In this document: in pieces, positions 8,656 through 17,669 of the stretch
Position numbering within the stretch: position 1 is the first letter of the stretch
Layout of the letters: each line of letters begins with the position of its first letter
Source: Synechococcales cyanobacterium GL140_1_metabinner_5_sub
Lineage (GTDB): Bacteria > Cyanobacteriota > Cyanobacteriia > Cyanobacteriales > Chamaesiphonaceae
Direction of reading: 5' to 3'
DNA length: 64,000 nucleotides
Assembly (NCBI GenBank): GCA_025359065.1
Contig: JANYHM010000077.1
Span: 1-64,000, forward strand
The notes under the pieces: generated by a model
The model's input: only the letters and a program-made list of their open reading frames with translations
Database searches by the model: none
What the model was told of the DNA's origin: nothing
Program-made: the position numbers and the translations under genes

Positions 8656-9450
8656 TTAGTCGATCGCAATAGTGGTAGGAGCTGTGGCCGTAGGCGGTGA
8701 GCTGTTATCTATATGAAGGCGACGATACTCGGCGTACAGCCGATCGCGCCAAGCAAAGAACATTTCGTAGGCAGGGTTATCGGCAAAGCCCGGAATCCCT
8801 TTACCTTTGAGGTTACTAGGAATGTTTAAATAAGGGCCATCTGGAATTTTAATGGTCATACTCAGTGCCGCCACGGTCAGATCCACCAAAGTTGGTTGAT
8901 TGCCCAGCAAATAAGGGGTTTCGCCCAAAATTGTACAGACCGCCGCCATTTCGCGGTGCAGAGACTCTTCTACGTCTTTCAAATTGGCTGGGGACAAGCC
9001 CACACCCATACCTACTGCATCAAACAACTCATTGGGAATCGCGCTGACCAAGTTTCTAAAAATATCTGGGGTGCCACTGGGCAAAATCGAAGAGCGCAAG
9101 CTGTTGTTTTTTAATGCCCCCAACAAGCACTTACGACTCTTGACTCCGATCGAGCTATCGGCCCACTCTTCCATGATGGTACAGAGAGCCTTGGACTTGG
9201 CATCGCTCGGAAACAACGGCTTATCGGAATAGGTTTGCTCTAAATACATGGCGATCGCCGTAGAATCGGCCACAATGGTAGTGCCATCTTTGATCACCGG
9301 CACCTGTCTTTGGCCCGAGATCCGCAAAATTTCTAGTTGACCGACTCCCGGCACTACTTCAATTTTGCGGTATTGCAAGCCCTTAAAGTCTAAAATCAAC
9401 CGTGCTTTCTCAGCAAACTGTGATAATTCAAATTGGTAAAGTTCTATCAT
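8656..9450 (-). CDS. Glutathione S-transferase family protein
   Basis: N-terminal thioredoxin-like GST domain (ELYQFELSQFAEKARLIL, then RQVPVI with the cis-Pro and the ADSTAIAMYLE glutathione-binding segment) followed by an all-helical C-terminal domain; total 264 residues from the ATG at 9450. An upstream in-frame ATG at 9510 would add 20 residues (starting MTSRSTF) that do not belong to the fold; the internal Met begins directly at the first GST strand, so it is preferred. The substrate is unknown. Confidence 0.8.
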   Translation of the reverse strand: MIELYQFELSQFAEKARLILDFKGLQYRKIEVVPGVGQLEILRISGQRQVPVIKDGTTIVADSTAIAMYLEQTYSDKPLFPSDAKSKALCTIMEEWADSSIGVKSRKCLLGALKNNSLRSSILPSGTPDIFRNLVSAIPNELFDAVGMGVGLSPANLKDVEESLHREMAAVCTILGETPYLLGNQPTLVDLTVAALSMTIKIPDGPYLNIPSNLKGKGIPGFADNPAYEMFFAWRDRLYAEYRRLHIDNSSPPTATAPTTIAID

Positions 9451-9555
9451 GTGCTTATGCGCTAATGGCCGGTAGGTTTGCTTGGGTACGAATGTAGACC
9501 TAGAAGTCATTATAATTACTTCGTTAGAAGAATATTCCTTCTAAGTACTTTTTGT

Positions 9556-10317
9556 ATGGTAAGTAAAAAAATCTTATTAACTTGCACGGGCACCGGCATT
9601 TTATTGGCGGTCATCACTCTCCGTCAAACTGTTATCGCCACCCATCGATCGGATGATGCTCCCCAAAAACAACTTCAGCAGCCTATTCCAAGTAACCGAT
9701 CCAGTGATTTAAACAGTCGTTTACAGGCAATTACCGTCAAAATCTTAGCCGGTCAAGAAAGCATTGGTTCTGGCACTATTTGGCGATCGAGCAATGGCAG
9801 CAGCCTAGTAATTACCAATTCTCATGTGCTTGTTGCCCAAAAACAGCCGTTGTTTATCCAGACTGCCGATGGCCAGGTACATCCAGCCAAGGTGGTGACT
9901 CCAGTGAGCTGGGACAGCTTAGATCTAGCTGCGCTGCAATTTCAGGCCAAACAAGACTACCCCACCGCAAAGATCGATCGCATAGCCAATCTCCAGGTAG
10001 GTTCAGAAGTGTTAGCTGCGGGATTTCCCAAAAACGGCAAAAGCACCCTCACGATCGAGAAAGGTGCTGTTACTCATATTTTAAACAAGCCATTGGCTGA
10101 AGGCTATCAGGTAGGTTACAGCAGTGCAGTAGCCAAAGGCATGAGCGGTGGGCCCTTAATCGATCAACGGGGCAGCCTAGTAGGAATCAATGGGATTCAT
10201 GCCCAGCCTTTGTGGGATGCCGCCGAAACCTTTGCTGATGGCACAGTGGTCGGGGAACCACTGCTCTCAGAAATCGGTGAAGCTAGTTGGGCGATACCGG
10301 TTTATCACTTGGAGTAA
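9556..10317 (+). CDS. Trypsin-like serine protease, secreted or membrane-anchored
   Basis: A 253-residue protein with an N-terminal hydrophobic segment (about residues 5-22; signal peptide or anchor). The catalytic triad is visible as TNSHVLV (His), SWDSLDLAAL (Asp) and GMSGGPL (Ser), the arrangement of S1/HtrA-like periplasmic proteases, but there is no PDZ domain. The start ATG at 9556 is chosen because it opens directly onto the signal segment; a frame open from 9478 adds sequence without family similarity. Its 3' end overlaps the convergent CtpC-like gene by 35 bases. Confidence 0.8.
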   Translation: MVSKKILLTCTGTGILLAVITLRQTVIATHRSDDAPQKQLQQPIPSNRSSDLNSRLQAITVKILAGQESIGSGTIWRSSNGSSLVITNSHVLVAQKQPLFIQTADGQVHPAKVVTPVSWDSLDLAALQFQAKQDYPTAKIDRIANLQVGSEVLAAGFPKNGKSTLTIEKGAVTHILNKPLAEGYQVGYSSAVAKGMSGGPLIDQRGSLVGINGIHAQPLWDAAETFADGTVVGEPLLSEIGEASWAIPVYHLE

Positions 10318-11704
10318 CTTGTGGGGAACTAACATTGGGCGAAGGCACTGGAATCGGAACACCGGCTGTAGGGCTTGTAACATCCAAATCACTGGGAACC
10401 TTGGCAGTTGGCGGCGCATTTGCCGCCGCAATCCGCACTTCTAACGCCTTGAGGGCACGAGCATACTGAGGGTCTTGGATAGTGCCTAACCGCTTGCGGT
10501 CTTTGCGAATGGCATCAATATCAGCAGGCTTCAGACCAACTTTGACATCTGGTTGAATACCTAACTTGTTAATATCTTTGCCGCTAGGAGTGTAGTACTT
10601 AGCGATCGTCACTGCCAAACCAGAGCCATCACTCAGTTGACGCACTGATTGCACTAAGCCCTTACCAAAGGTTTTCTGACCAACCAAAATGGCACGACCG
10701 TTATCTTGCAGTGCACCTGCTACAATTTCGCTGGCGCTAGCCGAACCATCGTTGACCAAGACTACCATTGGTTTCGAGGTCAGGGCTGTACCATCTGCTT
10801 TTTTCTTACAGTCTGGCTCTGGATCGTTACAGCCACCATTCCGGTTCCGAGTGGAGACGATCGTCCCCTCGTTTATAAACAGCCGAGATACCCCGATCGC
10901 GCTGGGCAGCAAACCACCCGGGTTAGAGCGCAGGTCTAGAACATAACCATTCACATTCTTGGCTTCCATCTGCTGGATGGCTTCCTTCATTTCTTTGGTA
11001 GCATTGGCCGAGAACTGATTCAGGCGAATATATCCAACACCACCCAAGTCATCTTTGCGATATTCTGCCTTTACTGAATGGACATCAATTTTTTGTCTTC
11101 TCAGTTTATGATCAACTGCTGCATCGGCACCCCGCTGGACGCTAATGGTGACAAAAGTACCTTCTTCACCGCGAATCAGCTCCACAGCTTTGTTTACATC
11201 TAAGCCCTTGGTGCTTTTGCCATTGATTTTGACGATTACGTCTTTAGACAAAATTCCAGCTTTAGAAGCAGGAGTATCATCGATCGGTGCTACCACCACC
11301 AATTTCTTGGTTTTGGGGTCTTGGGTAAGCTGCATTCCTACGCCTACCAACACACCCGAAATATCGGTAGAAAGCTCATTGAACTCCTTGGGGTTCATGA
11401 AACGAGTATAAGGATCACCCAATTTCTTGAGCATTTCGCGCACGCCTTTGTAGGCTTCTTCCTTGTTCTTATACTCACCATTTACCACATACTTGCGGCG
11501 CAGGGCATCCCAATCTGTCTTATTAAAAGTGCCATCTACATAGCTGAAATTAACCACCTGCCAAACTTCTTCCACAACTTCTTTGGGATTGGCTTTGAGG
11601 AGAGCTACTCCTCTAGAAAGGTGGCTGCTAGTAGCCACAACTGCGGCGGTAGCCAAAAGCAGAGTCGTTGCACCGATCGCCAAACGCTTGTTGATTGCTA
11701 CCAT
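10283..11704 (-). CDS. ctpC: Carboxyl-terminal processing protease, S41 family
   Basis: Predicted periplasmic or lumenal S41A protease of about 473 residues. After a signal/anchor segment come the DEVWQ-like N-terminal region (EEVWQVVNFSYVDGTF), a PDZ domain (VGVGMQLTQD to VELIRGEEG) and the catalytic core, with Ser in DGSASASEI and Lys in QKTFGKGLVQS. GVGMQLTQ plus TPASKAG resembles cyanobacterial CtpC more than CtpA or CtpB, so the symbol is tentative. A Pro/Ser-rich tail of about 50 residues follows. ATG at 11704 opens onto the signal segment; an upstream ATG at 11770 is less likely. Confidence 0.85.
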   Translation of the reverse strand: MVAINKRLAIGATTLLLATAAVVATSSHLSRGVALLKANPKEVVEEVWQVVNFSYVDGTFNKTDWDALRRKYVVNGEYKNKEEAYKGVREMLKKLGDPYTRFMNPKEFNELSTDISGVLVGVGMQLTQDPKTKKLVVVAPIDDTPASKAGILSKDVIVKINGKSTKGLDVNKAVELIRGEEGTFVTISVQRGADAAVDHKLRRQKIDVHSVKAEYRKDDLGGVGYIRLNQFSANATKEMKEAIQQMEAKNVNGYVLDLRSNPGGLLPSAIGVSRLFINEGTIVSTRNRNGGCNDPEPDCKKKADGTALTSKPMVVLVNDGSASASEIVAGALQDNGRAILVGQKTFGKGLVQSVRQLSDGSGLAVTIAKYYTPSGKDINKLGIQPDVKVGLKPADIDAIRKDRKRLGTIQDPQYARALKALEVRIAAANAPPTAKVPSDLDVTSPTAGVPIPVPSPNVSSPQVTPSDKPVSPN

Positions 11705-11834
11705 ACTTACCGCAAAATATCCAAAATAGTTTTTACGCAAAAGCTCAAGGAATAAAACCCTTGTTGCCATACCTTAGTCTAACTGAATTTTGCCCTGTTA
11801 CCGAGGATAAAGCACCAACTACTTGTGAAGTTGA

Positions 11835-12578
11835 TCACAGGTTTGTCTGTTTACAAATAGCAGACATTCCCCAGGAAATGGCATCAGGAGAGTAATTTAG
11901 CGATTTCAAAGCATACTGCTGACCCTCCTTACTGTGTAGGAAAAGATACAAGATTTTTCCATCTCCGCCAGTTATTACTAACACTGTTTCTGGAAACTGA
12001 TGTTGCCAGTCTAAGTAGAAATCCCTAATACTTGCTAAGGTACTGTAAAAAATTCCAGAGGCGATCGCTTCTTCGGTATTCATAGCCCAGCGATTTACTG
12101 GTTTAAAATCGGCTGGAGAACTGGGAAGAGCCGCAGTCCCTTGATACAGAGCCTGCCACTGCAAACGCAGTCCCGGCAGAATGGCTCCACCGAATAACTG
12201 TCGATCAGCGTTAATTCCAGTAAATGTCAGCGCCGTCCCAGCATCTATTAGCAGCAGCGGATATCCATAAGTCTCCCCCGCACCCAAGGCCGCCAAGGCT
12301 CGATCGATACCCAAAGTGGGATATAGCCCTTTTAATGGCACATCGGCCAAAGTCAAAATTCGCTGAGCAAAAGGCTGCCATTGTGTGGTCTGAGTAGGCA
12401 CCACCGAAGCCAGATACAAAGGAATGTTGGCTGGTATTAGCCAATCTGACCGGGCTACTTCTCGCCAGTCGGCAGTGGGGGTAAAGTAGTCGCTGTGCCA
12501 TGTCTGCTGTAGCTCCTGACCATCAAAGTATGCCCAGTGCAGCCGGGAGTTGCCGATCGCCAGTGCCAGCCATTCCAT
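11835..12578 (-). CDS. coaX: Type III pantothenate kinase
   Basis: Phosphorylates pantothenate, the first step of coenzyme A synthesis. The 247-residue protein shows the acetate/sugar kinase-like fold: an N-terminal LAIGNSRLHWA (PHOSPHATE-1 loop), a central LLIDAGTALTFT (PHOSPHATE-2 with Asp) and FGGAILPGLRLQ downstream, then VLVITGGDGKIL (ADENOSINE loop). It lies 130 bases upstream of the CtpC-like gene on the same strand and is divergent from crtP. Confidence 0.88.
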   Translation of the reverse strand: MEWLALAIGNSRLHWAYFDGQELQQTWHSDYFTPTADWREVARSDWLIPANIPLYLASVVPTQTTQWQPFAQRILTLADVPLKGLYPTLGIDRALAALGAGETYGYPLLLIDAGTALTFTGINADRQLFGGAILPGLRLQWQALYQGTAALPSSPADFKPVNRWAMNTEEAIASGIFYSTLASIRDFYLDWQHQFPETVLVITGGDGKILYLFLHSKEGQQYALKSLNYSPDAISWGMSAICKQTNL

Positions 12579-12667
12579 AAATATCCTGTTTCACAAGCAA
12601 TTGTTAAGAAATAATAATATAATTATTGAACGAGAAATTTAATAAAAAATCTAACAAACAGCGAAAC

Positions 12668-14065
12668 ATGCGTGTAGCAATTGTGGGTGGCGGATTAGCG
12701 GGTTTATCCTGTGCAAAATACTTGGTCGATGCCGGACACACTCCAATCCTGCTAGAGAGCCAAGCAATGCTCGGTGGTTTGGTAGCAGCTTGGAAAGATG
12801 CTGATGGCGACTGGGTAGAAACTGGTCTGCACAATTTTTTTGGTGCTTATCCTAATATGTTGCAGCTCATGGGTGAGCTAGATATTTTGGATCGCTTGCA
12901 GTGGAAGCGCCATGCTTTGATTTTTAACCAGCCCGAGAAACCAGGAGTGTTGTCTTGGTTTGACGTGCCCAATTTACCAGCTCCTTTCAATATCATTATT
13001 TCGATTCTGCGCAACAACGACATGCTTACCTGGAACCAAAAAATCCGGTTTGCCATTGGCCTGATTCCAGCAATTGTCCGAGGTGATGAGTATGTGGTAT
13101 CGATGGATAAATATACTTTCACCGAATGGCTGAAGATGCACGGCATTGGTGAAGATATCAGTACCGACGTGTTTATTGCCGTTTGTAAGTCACTCAAATT
13201 TATTGACCCTGACGTAATATCGGCCACAGTGCCCTTACGCGCACTGAATAAGTTCCTCCAACAAAAAGACGGCTCCTGCATTGCCTACCTAGACGGCGCA
13301 CCGCCAGAAAGGCTCTGTCAGCCGATCGTGGACTATGTAACCGAGCGGGGTGGCGAAGTCCATACCAGCTCCCCATTGAAAAAGATTGTCTTAAGACCCG
13401 ATGGCACCGTCGATAAGCTGATTATTCGCGGTGTGGATGGTAACGCCGATCGAGATATCCATGCTGATGCTTTTGTTTCGGCGATGTCGGTAGATGCCAT
13501 GAAGGCTTTTATGCCCGAGCCTTGGCAAGCAATGCCTTACTTCCAGCAGCTCAATGAGCTAGAGGGCGTACCGGTAATTAATATTCAGATTTGGTTCGAT
13601 CGCAAGCTCACTGACATCGACCACACTTTGTTCTCTCGATCGCCGTTGTTAAGCGTGTATTCGGACATGAGTAACTCTTGCAAAGAGTACGCCAATCCTG
13701 ATAAATCAATGCTTTCACTGGTATTTGCACCGGCTGAGGGTTGGATTGATAAATCTGACGAAGAAATTATGGCGGCAACCATGGGTGAACTAGCTAAGCT
13801 GTTTCCTAATCACTTACCAGAGCCAGCCCAGGTGCTGAAATATCATGTGGTGAAAACTCCTCGATCGATCTACACCGCTGTCCCCGGTCGCGAGCAGTTC
13901 CGACCTACTCAGGTCACACCGATTGGTAACTTCTTTTTGTCGGGCAGTTACACCGCCCAGATCTATTTTGGCAGTATGGAAGGCGCTGTATTATCAGGCA
14001 AGCTAACTGCCGAACGGGTGGCCGAGCAGGCGGTGACATTGACCAAAGAACTAGTGACAAGCTAG
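12668..14065 (+). CDS. crtP: 15-cis-phytoene desaturase
   Basis: Plant-type phytoene desaturase that converts 15-cis-phytoene to zeta-carotene at the membrane using plastoquinone as electron acceptor. The FAD dinucleotide motif [17 protein letters not shown] opens the protein and is followed by [10 protein letters not shown] and the [12 protein letters not shown] block. The C-terminal [22 protein letters not shown] is the family FAD-binding end. ATG at 12668 gives the usual MRVAIVGGG start; a TTG at 12626 would add 14 unsupported residues. crtB follows, the standard cyanobacterial order. Confidence 0.95.
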   Translation: MRVAIVGGGLAGLSCAKYLVDAGHTPILLESQAMLGGLVAAWKDADGDWVETGLHNFFGAYPNMLQLMGELDILDRLQWKRHALIFNQPEKPGVLSWFDVPNLPAPFNIIISILRNNDMLTWNQKIRFAIGLIPAIVRGDEYVVSMDKYTFTEWLKMHGIGEDISTDVFIAVCKSLKFIDPDVISATVPLRALNKFLQQKDGSCIAYLDGAPPERLCQPIVDYVTERGGEVHTSSPLKKIVLRPDGTVDKLIIRGVDGNADRDIHADAFVSAMSVDAMKAFMPEPWQAMPYFQQLNELEGVPVINIQIWFDRKLTDIDHTLFSRSPLLSVYSDMSNSCKEYANPDKSMLSLVFAPAEGWIDKSDEEIMAATMGELAKLFPNHLPEPAQVLKYHVVKTPRSIYTAVPGREQFRPTQVTPIGNFFLSGSYTAQIYFGSMEGAVLSGKLTAERVAEQAVTLTKELVTS

Positions 14066-14159
14066 TTCTGTTTACACAGTGTCTCCTCTGGAGAATCGGA
14101 ATCCACTTTAGCAAGTCTGGCGAGTAACGAATAATGGTAAGGTCAAGGAGACAAAAAAA

Positions 14160-15170
14160 TTGAACGGTAACTTACATCACATCACCCTGTCCGGCTTTGA
14201 GGAATTGTCTCCTCTTCTTGTCCCGGACGTTTCCCCCCAGATGCTACAACTGCCTCACCCTTCCGTTTCATCCAACCGTTTGCCGTCTTTGGCAGAATCT
14301 TACGAACTGTGCCGCCAAGTGATTGCGGAGTGCGGTAAGACTTTTTATCTGGCTACTTTGTTGATGTCGGAGCCAAAGCGCAAGGCAATCTGGGCGATTT
14401 ATGCTTGGTGTCGAAATACCGATGAGTTGGTAGATGGGGCTGGGGCTGGCGATACTACTTTAGAAACGCTAGATCATTGGGAAGCCCAGCTTAAATATGC
14501 TTTTACGGGTAAGCCGATCGATAAATATGATGTGGCCTTAGTAGACACAATCCAAAGATTTCCTGATCTCCAGATGCAGCCTTTTCAAGACATGATTGCT
14601 GGCCAGCGGATGGATTTGTGCCAAAGTCGTTACCAAACCTTTGAAGAGCTGTCTTTGTATTGTTATCGGGTGGCAGGTACTGTAGGTCTGCTTTCTAATG
14701 CAATCGTCGGAGTTGATTATCAGCAGAGTTTTCCAGCCTGGGATGCCGATCGGGGTGCGCCGATCGAGGAAGCTATTGCTCTCGGAATTGCTAAGCAGTT
14801 AACAAACATTTTGCGGGATGTGGGTGAAGATGTGCAGCGGGGTAGAATCTATTTGCCATTGGATGAGCTGGCGGCTTTTAATTACACTGAAGAGGAGTTA
14901 ATTAGGGGTGTGGTCAATCGTCAATGGCGAGAGCTGATGAAGTTTCAGATCGATCGGGCTAGACGTTACTATCGTGAGGCTGAATCGGGTATTAAGTATC
15001 TCAGTCCTGATGCTCGTTGGCCAGTCTGGGCAGCTCTAATGCTGTATCAACAAATTTTAGACTCGATCGAACGGAATGATTACAATGTGTTCGATAAACG
15101 TGCTTATGTTACTACTCCTCGGAAGCTTTGGGGTGTTCCGCAGTCTTGGTTACGGGCGCAGATGAGTTAG
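14160..15170 (+). CDS. crtB: Phytoene synthase
   Basis: Condenses two geranylgeranyl diphosphates into phytoene, the first committed carotenoid step. The two Mg-binding motifs are DELVD (residues 88-92) and DVGED (about 220). The start is a choice: TTG at 14160 has a strong AAGGAG nine bases upstream, while ATG at 14241 gives the MLQLP N-terminus found in many cyanobacterial CrtB proteins but has no ribosome site. TTG is chosen; the first 27 residues may therefore be real or may be leader. The gene lies 95 bases after crtP and is probably co-transcribed. Confidence 0.95.
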   Translation: MNGNLHHITLSGFEELSPLLVPDVSPQMLQLPHPSVSSNRLPSLAESYELCRQVIAECGKTFYLATLLMSEPKRKAIWAIYAWCRNTDELVDGAGAGDTTLETLDHWEAQLKYAFTGKPIDKYDVALVDTIQRFPDLQMQPFQDMIAGQRMDLCQSRYQTFEELSLYCYRVAGTVGLLSNAIVGVDYQQSFPAWDADRGAPIEEAIALGIAKQLTNILRDVGEDVQRGRIYLPLDELAAFNYTEEELIRGVVNRQWRELMKFQIDRARRYYREAESGIKYLSPDARWPVWAALMLYQQILDSIERNDYNVFDKRAYVTTPRKLWGVPQSWLRAQMS

Positions 15171-15195
15171 GTTGCTAGCCAGAAATTATAAACTA

Positions 15196-15253
15196 AGAGA
15201 CTACGTTTGTTGCTGCCCGCGACTGAAAGTGCGGGCTAACGACACAAGTCTCT
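15196..15253. repeat. Compound hairpin, REP- or IS200/IS605-end-like
   Basis: Outer arms AGAGACT (15196-15202) and AGTCTCT (15247-15253) enclose a GC-rich inner stem GCCCGC-ACT (15215-15224, one bulged G) with AGT-GCGGGC (15228-15236). An adjacent inverted 15-base pair (15249-15263, 15311-15325) may be part of the same element. Such structured ends are typical of IS200/IS605-type elements and REP sequences; assignment to either is inference. Confidence 0.45.
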
Positions 15254-15513
15254 TCAGGACTAATTTATAGGTTTGTTTGGATGATAATTAGCCTTAACCA
15301 GCAACGAATTTTAGTCCCGAAGGGAATCCCCACCGTAGCCTACACTCTAGTCAAGGTTTTCTGTCTAAATATTTGTCTGAATATTTAACAGCATCACCAC
15401 CGGAGCTTTAATAATGTATGGAACCGTGAATCTGCTGAGCAGGAAATCGCAGAAACCATTTAATCCTGGCTCCTTATCCACGTTGAATTCTTCACCAGAA
15501 AACAATTCGATAA

Positions 15514-15780
15514 TTATTTAAATAAGTTTGAGTAGAACATTGATATGAAATCAACAGCTACCTTAACTTGTCCTTTGCTATCACCCCTTCTTCGCATCAA
15601 ATAATAGATGTTAAATAATCTTTCTGTCACTTGATAATATTTCTTCTTTCCCAATGTATTAACTAATTTGATTGCCTTCCACATAACTGCCAACGGTTTT
15701 CGCCAGTTTCCGTGGATTTACATCGTCCAAACCCTGAGAATACATGATTTTACTAGATAGTTTTCTCCAGATTAACAGCC
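15514..15780 (-). pseudogene. Frameshifted gene remnant, family unrecognised
   Basis: On the minus strand a frame from about 15780 reads IWRKLSSKIMYSQGLDDVNP and is then continued, after a one-base shift near 15720, by NWRKPLAVMWKAIKL, followed by TERLFNIYYLMRRRG and a stop at 15514-15516. Amino-acid composition is protein-like in both parts while the second part alone has only a 56-residue open frame from the ATG at 15684. It looks like the 3' end of a larger gene cut by the palindromic region upstream. I do not recognise the family. Confidence 0.4.
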
Positions 15781-15810
15781 AACAAATCTGTTGCCAACAG
15801 ATTTGTTGGC
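15778..15810. repeat. 33-base perfect palindrome
   Basis: Arms of 16 bases (15778-15793 and 15795-15810) are perfectly complementary around a single C. It sits just beyond the 3' end of the minus-strand nucleotidyltransferase gene, but no T-run follows on that strand, so a simple intrinsic terminator is unlikely. It may be an element end or a protein-binding site. Confidence 0.75.
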
Positions 15811-15895
15811 AAATTTATCAGCAATTCCAGATTCATGAACTACGCTGGTTGCGGGTGTCCCAAAGTTGAATTTGGAATTGTTGCAAATTTATAGA

Positions 15896-16990
15896 TTAAG
15901 ATTCCCAACCGAATTCTTCTACTAGTTCCACACATAATTGATCGATCGCCGCTAAATCTGGTCGATCGGGCAAAGTCGAAACCTTATAAACCTCTTCCAT
16001 TTCGGCCAAAGCCTGATCAGCCATATTTTTAACTTGTTCATAGCTGTAATCGCCGTTTAAAATCCCCCTGAGTTCGGCGGCATCACCAGCCATGACGCGA
16101 TCGACCGGCACCTCGCCACTGCGTAAAACTTCCGTGCCACTGCGTAAAATTCTCAAACAGTGCATGGCATGTTTCAAATCAAACCCCGACTGCTTTTCCA
16201 TCCCCGCTCGTTGAGGGTTGCGATTTTTCAGCCAGGATTGATAGGCATCCCATTCCCGACAGGCATTGCGATAGCCCTGACTTTTTTGCAGCAGCTTAAT
16301 AAAATCGCTGCGGCCATTGGTCAAGTTTTGGCTATAGGGTAAAACCTCGTCTGCTAAAGGATATTGCTTGAGCAACCCCTTAAAATCCACATCTCCAGTC
16401 AAGAGTTGATATAGCTCTTCGGCTTCAGCAAAATATTCGATTTTCTCGCGAATTAGTAAGTACAAATATTCCAAAAAAGAATGTAACTCGTCTTTGCTCA
16501 AGGGTTGTTCTGTACCCAAACCAAAATCATCAGGATTCGGCGGTTTCTCGGGGGGATGTAGTAACCATTTGCGATGGGATTCAATCTTGCGGATCTGGGC
16601 AGCAGCATAGCCCGAAAAAGTATGTTTGGCTTTTTTGCTCAAAAAGATCTGCCGGTTGGCTAATAACTTTTGGCCTACTGGAGTAATCAACGGATATTCT
16701 GGCAGCCATAGCAGTTCCAAAATATTCGGGTTGGAGTTGGCGGCTAGCTGCACATACTTACGCAGCTCATAAATGGCCGTATCATGATTGTCATCCAAAA
16801 AACTGAGGATTCCTGGCTCTGACCAGCCACTATCTTTTTGCTCGATTGCTGCACTGCCCAAATAATAAACTTTAGGCGCAATAAAAATTCCGCGATAGTC
16901 TTTGTCGGAGCTAGGACGACTTAAACCATAACCATGGCTTCCCACCAAGCCAATGAGGATCGATCGAGTTTCCACAATGATTCTGTCCAC
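15896..16990 (-). CDS. Nucleotidyltransferase domain protein (YcgL/COG3541-like)
   Basis: A protein of about 364 residues with the minimal nucleotidyltransferase signature near its N-terminus: VGSHGYGLSRPSSDKDYRGI carries the GS motif and the DxD metal-binding pair. The rest, including ELRKYVQLAANSNPNILELLWLP, matches the predicted nucleotidyltransferase family COG3541, which has no established substrate. The start is set by GGAGG ending five bases before a GTG at 16990; the longer frame from TTG at 17002 would overlap that ribosome site. It lies next to the repeat-rich region. Confidence 0.8.
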   Translation of the reverse strand: MDRIIVETRSILIGLVGSHGYGLSRPSSDKDYRGIFIAPKVYYLGSAAIEQKDSGWSEPGILSFLDDNHDTAIYELRKYVQLAANSNPNILELLWLPEYPLITPVGQKLLANRQIFLSKKAKHTFSGYAAAQIRKIESHRKWLLHPPEKPPNPDDFGLGTEQPLSKDELHSFLEYLYLLIREKIEYFAEAEELYQLLTGDVDFKGLLKQYPLADEVLPYSQNLTNGRSDFIKLLQKSQGYRNACREWDAYQSWLKNRNPQRAGMEKQSGFDLKHAMHCLRILRSGTEVLRSGEVPVDRVMAGDAAELRGILNGDYSYEQVKNMADQALAEMEEVYKVSTLPDRPDLAAIDQLCVELVEEFGWES

Positions 16991-17130
16991 AGCCACCTCC
17001 AAAAATGCGATTACTTATCATGACACAAGACTTTTAAAATTTTGGCTTGATTTTCTGATCTGACTTGGGGCTGTCCCAGAAACTCTGTGTATAGCTTAAA
17101 ATAAGAGAGCAACATTCTCAGCTAACGCCA

Positions 17131-17397
17131 GTGACTCTCTCTAGCCCCGATATGCCTTTGTACAACCACCCCCTCCCAGAAATTGAGGGTTGGCTGATTT
17201 CGATCGGCTGTCAGCAAGATGCCAAGCATCCTCATTGCTGGAAGTTCTCTCGGGATACCTGGAAAGCCGAGATCCAGTTAGAGGTAGAAGAGCTATTCGT
17301 GCATTATAATAACCCTGGCCAACAAGATACCTATCGCTCTTTCAAGTACTCTCTCAGCCGCCAAGATATTGAAAATGCGATCGTTGCTGGCCCTTAA
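17131..17397 (+). CDS. DUF3143 family protein
   Basis: An 88-residue cyanobacteria-specific protein. The PLYNHPLPEIEGWL opening, HCWKF, WKAEIQLEVEEL and the C-terminal FKYSLSRQDIENAI block match DUF3143. The function is unknown; no membrane segment or signal is visible. The ORF starts with GTG or a similar codon at 17131; Met8 at 17152 (MPLYNHPLP) is a plausible alternative start. It lies 128 bases upstream of psbN, on the same strand. Confidence 0.85.
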   Translation: MTLSSPDMPLYNHPLPEIEGWLISIGCQQDAKHPHCWKFSRDTWKAEIQLEVEELFVHYNNPGQQDTYRSFKYSLSRQDIENAIVAGP

Positions 17398-17485
17398 AAT
17401 GTTATCTGAACAAGAATAATCTAGAATTATCAGTCTGAAAACCGGCTGAATGCTATGAAAAACCTTATCATTATTGAGTTTTCTG

Positions 17486-17491
17486 TATAAT
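17486..17491 (+). promoter_or_regulatory. Candidate -10 element for psbN
   Basis: A perfect TATAAT lies 34 bases upstream of the psbN ATG. No good -35 hexamer is visible at the expected distance, which is common for cyanobacterial type 2 promoters. The start site is inferred only. Confidence 0.45.
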
Positions 17492-17525
17492 GGAGTAATA
17501 TAACTTTACAATCATTAAAATTAAT

Positions 17526-17657
17526 ATGGAATCCGCAGCCGTTCTGAGCATTTCCTTAGGAGCAGCGGTCGTAGCCGTTACTGCCTATGGCCTATACCTT
17601 TCCTTCGGTCCTCCAGCTAACCAACTAGATGACCCCTTCGATGATCACGAAGACTAA
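17526..17657 (+). CDS. psbN: Photosystem II assembly protein PsbN
   Basis: A 43-residue protein with one membrane helix (about residues 5-27) followed by the FGPPANQLDDPFDDHED tail characteristic of PsbN. In plants and cyanobacteria PsbN is needed for assembly or repair of photosystem II reaction centres rather than being a stable subunit. In many cyanobacteria and chloroplasts it lies opposite psbH; no psbH is present next to it here. The gene is too short for standard length cut-offs but the family match is clear. Confidence 0.92.
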   Translation: MESAAVLSISLGAAVVAVTAYGLYLSFGPPANQLDDPFDDHED

Positions 17658-17669
17658 GTATGTCTCTTT

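Larger units (their letters stand above)
15171..15895. other. Gene-poor region with inverted repeats and a gene remnant
   Basis: No intact gene is seen in these 725 bases. Contents, in order: a compound hairpin at 15196-15253; two copies of a 15-base element in inverted orientation (15249-15263 and 15311-15325, 13 of 15 matching); a frameshifted minus-strand gene remnant ending at 15514; a 33-base palindrome at 15778-15810; and an imperfect inverted repeat of about 25 bases (15811-15835 with 15867-15890). The pattern suggests remains of a mobile element or repeated insertions, but no transposase is recognisable. Confidence 0.6.
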
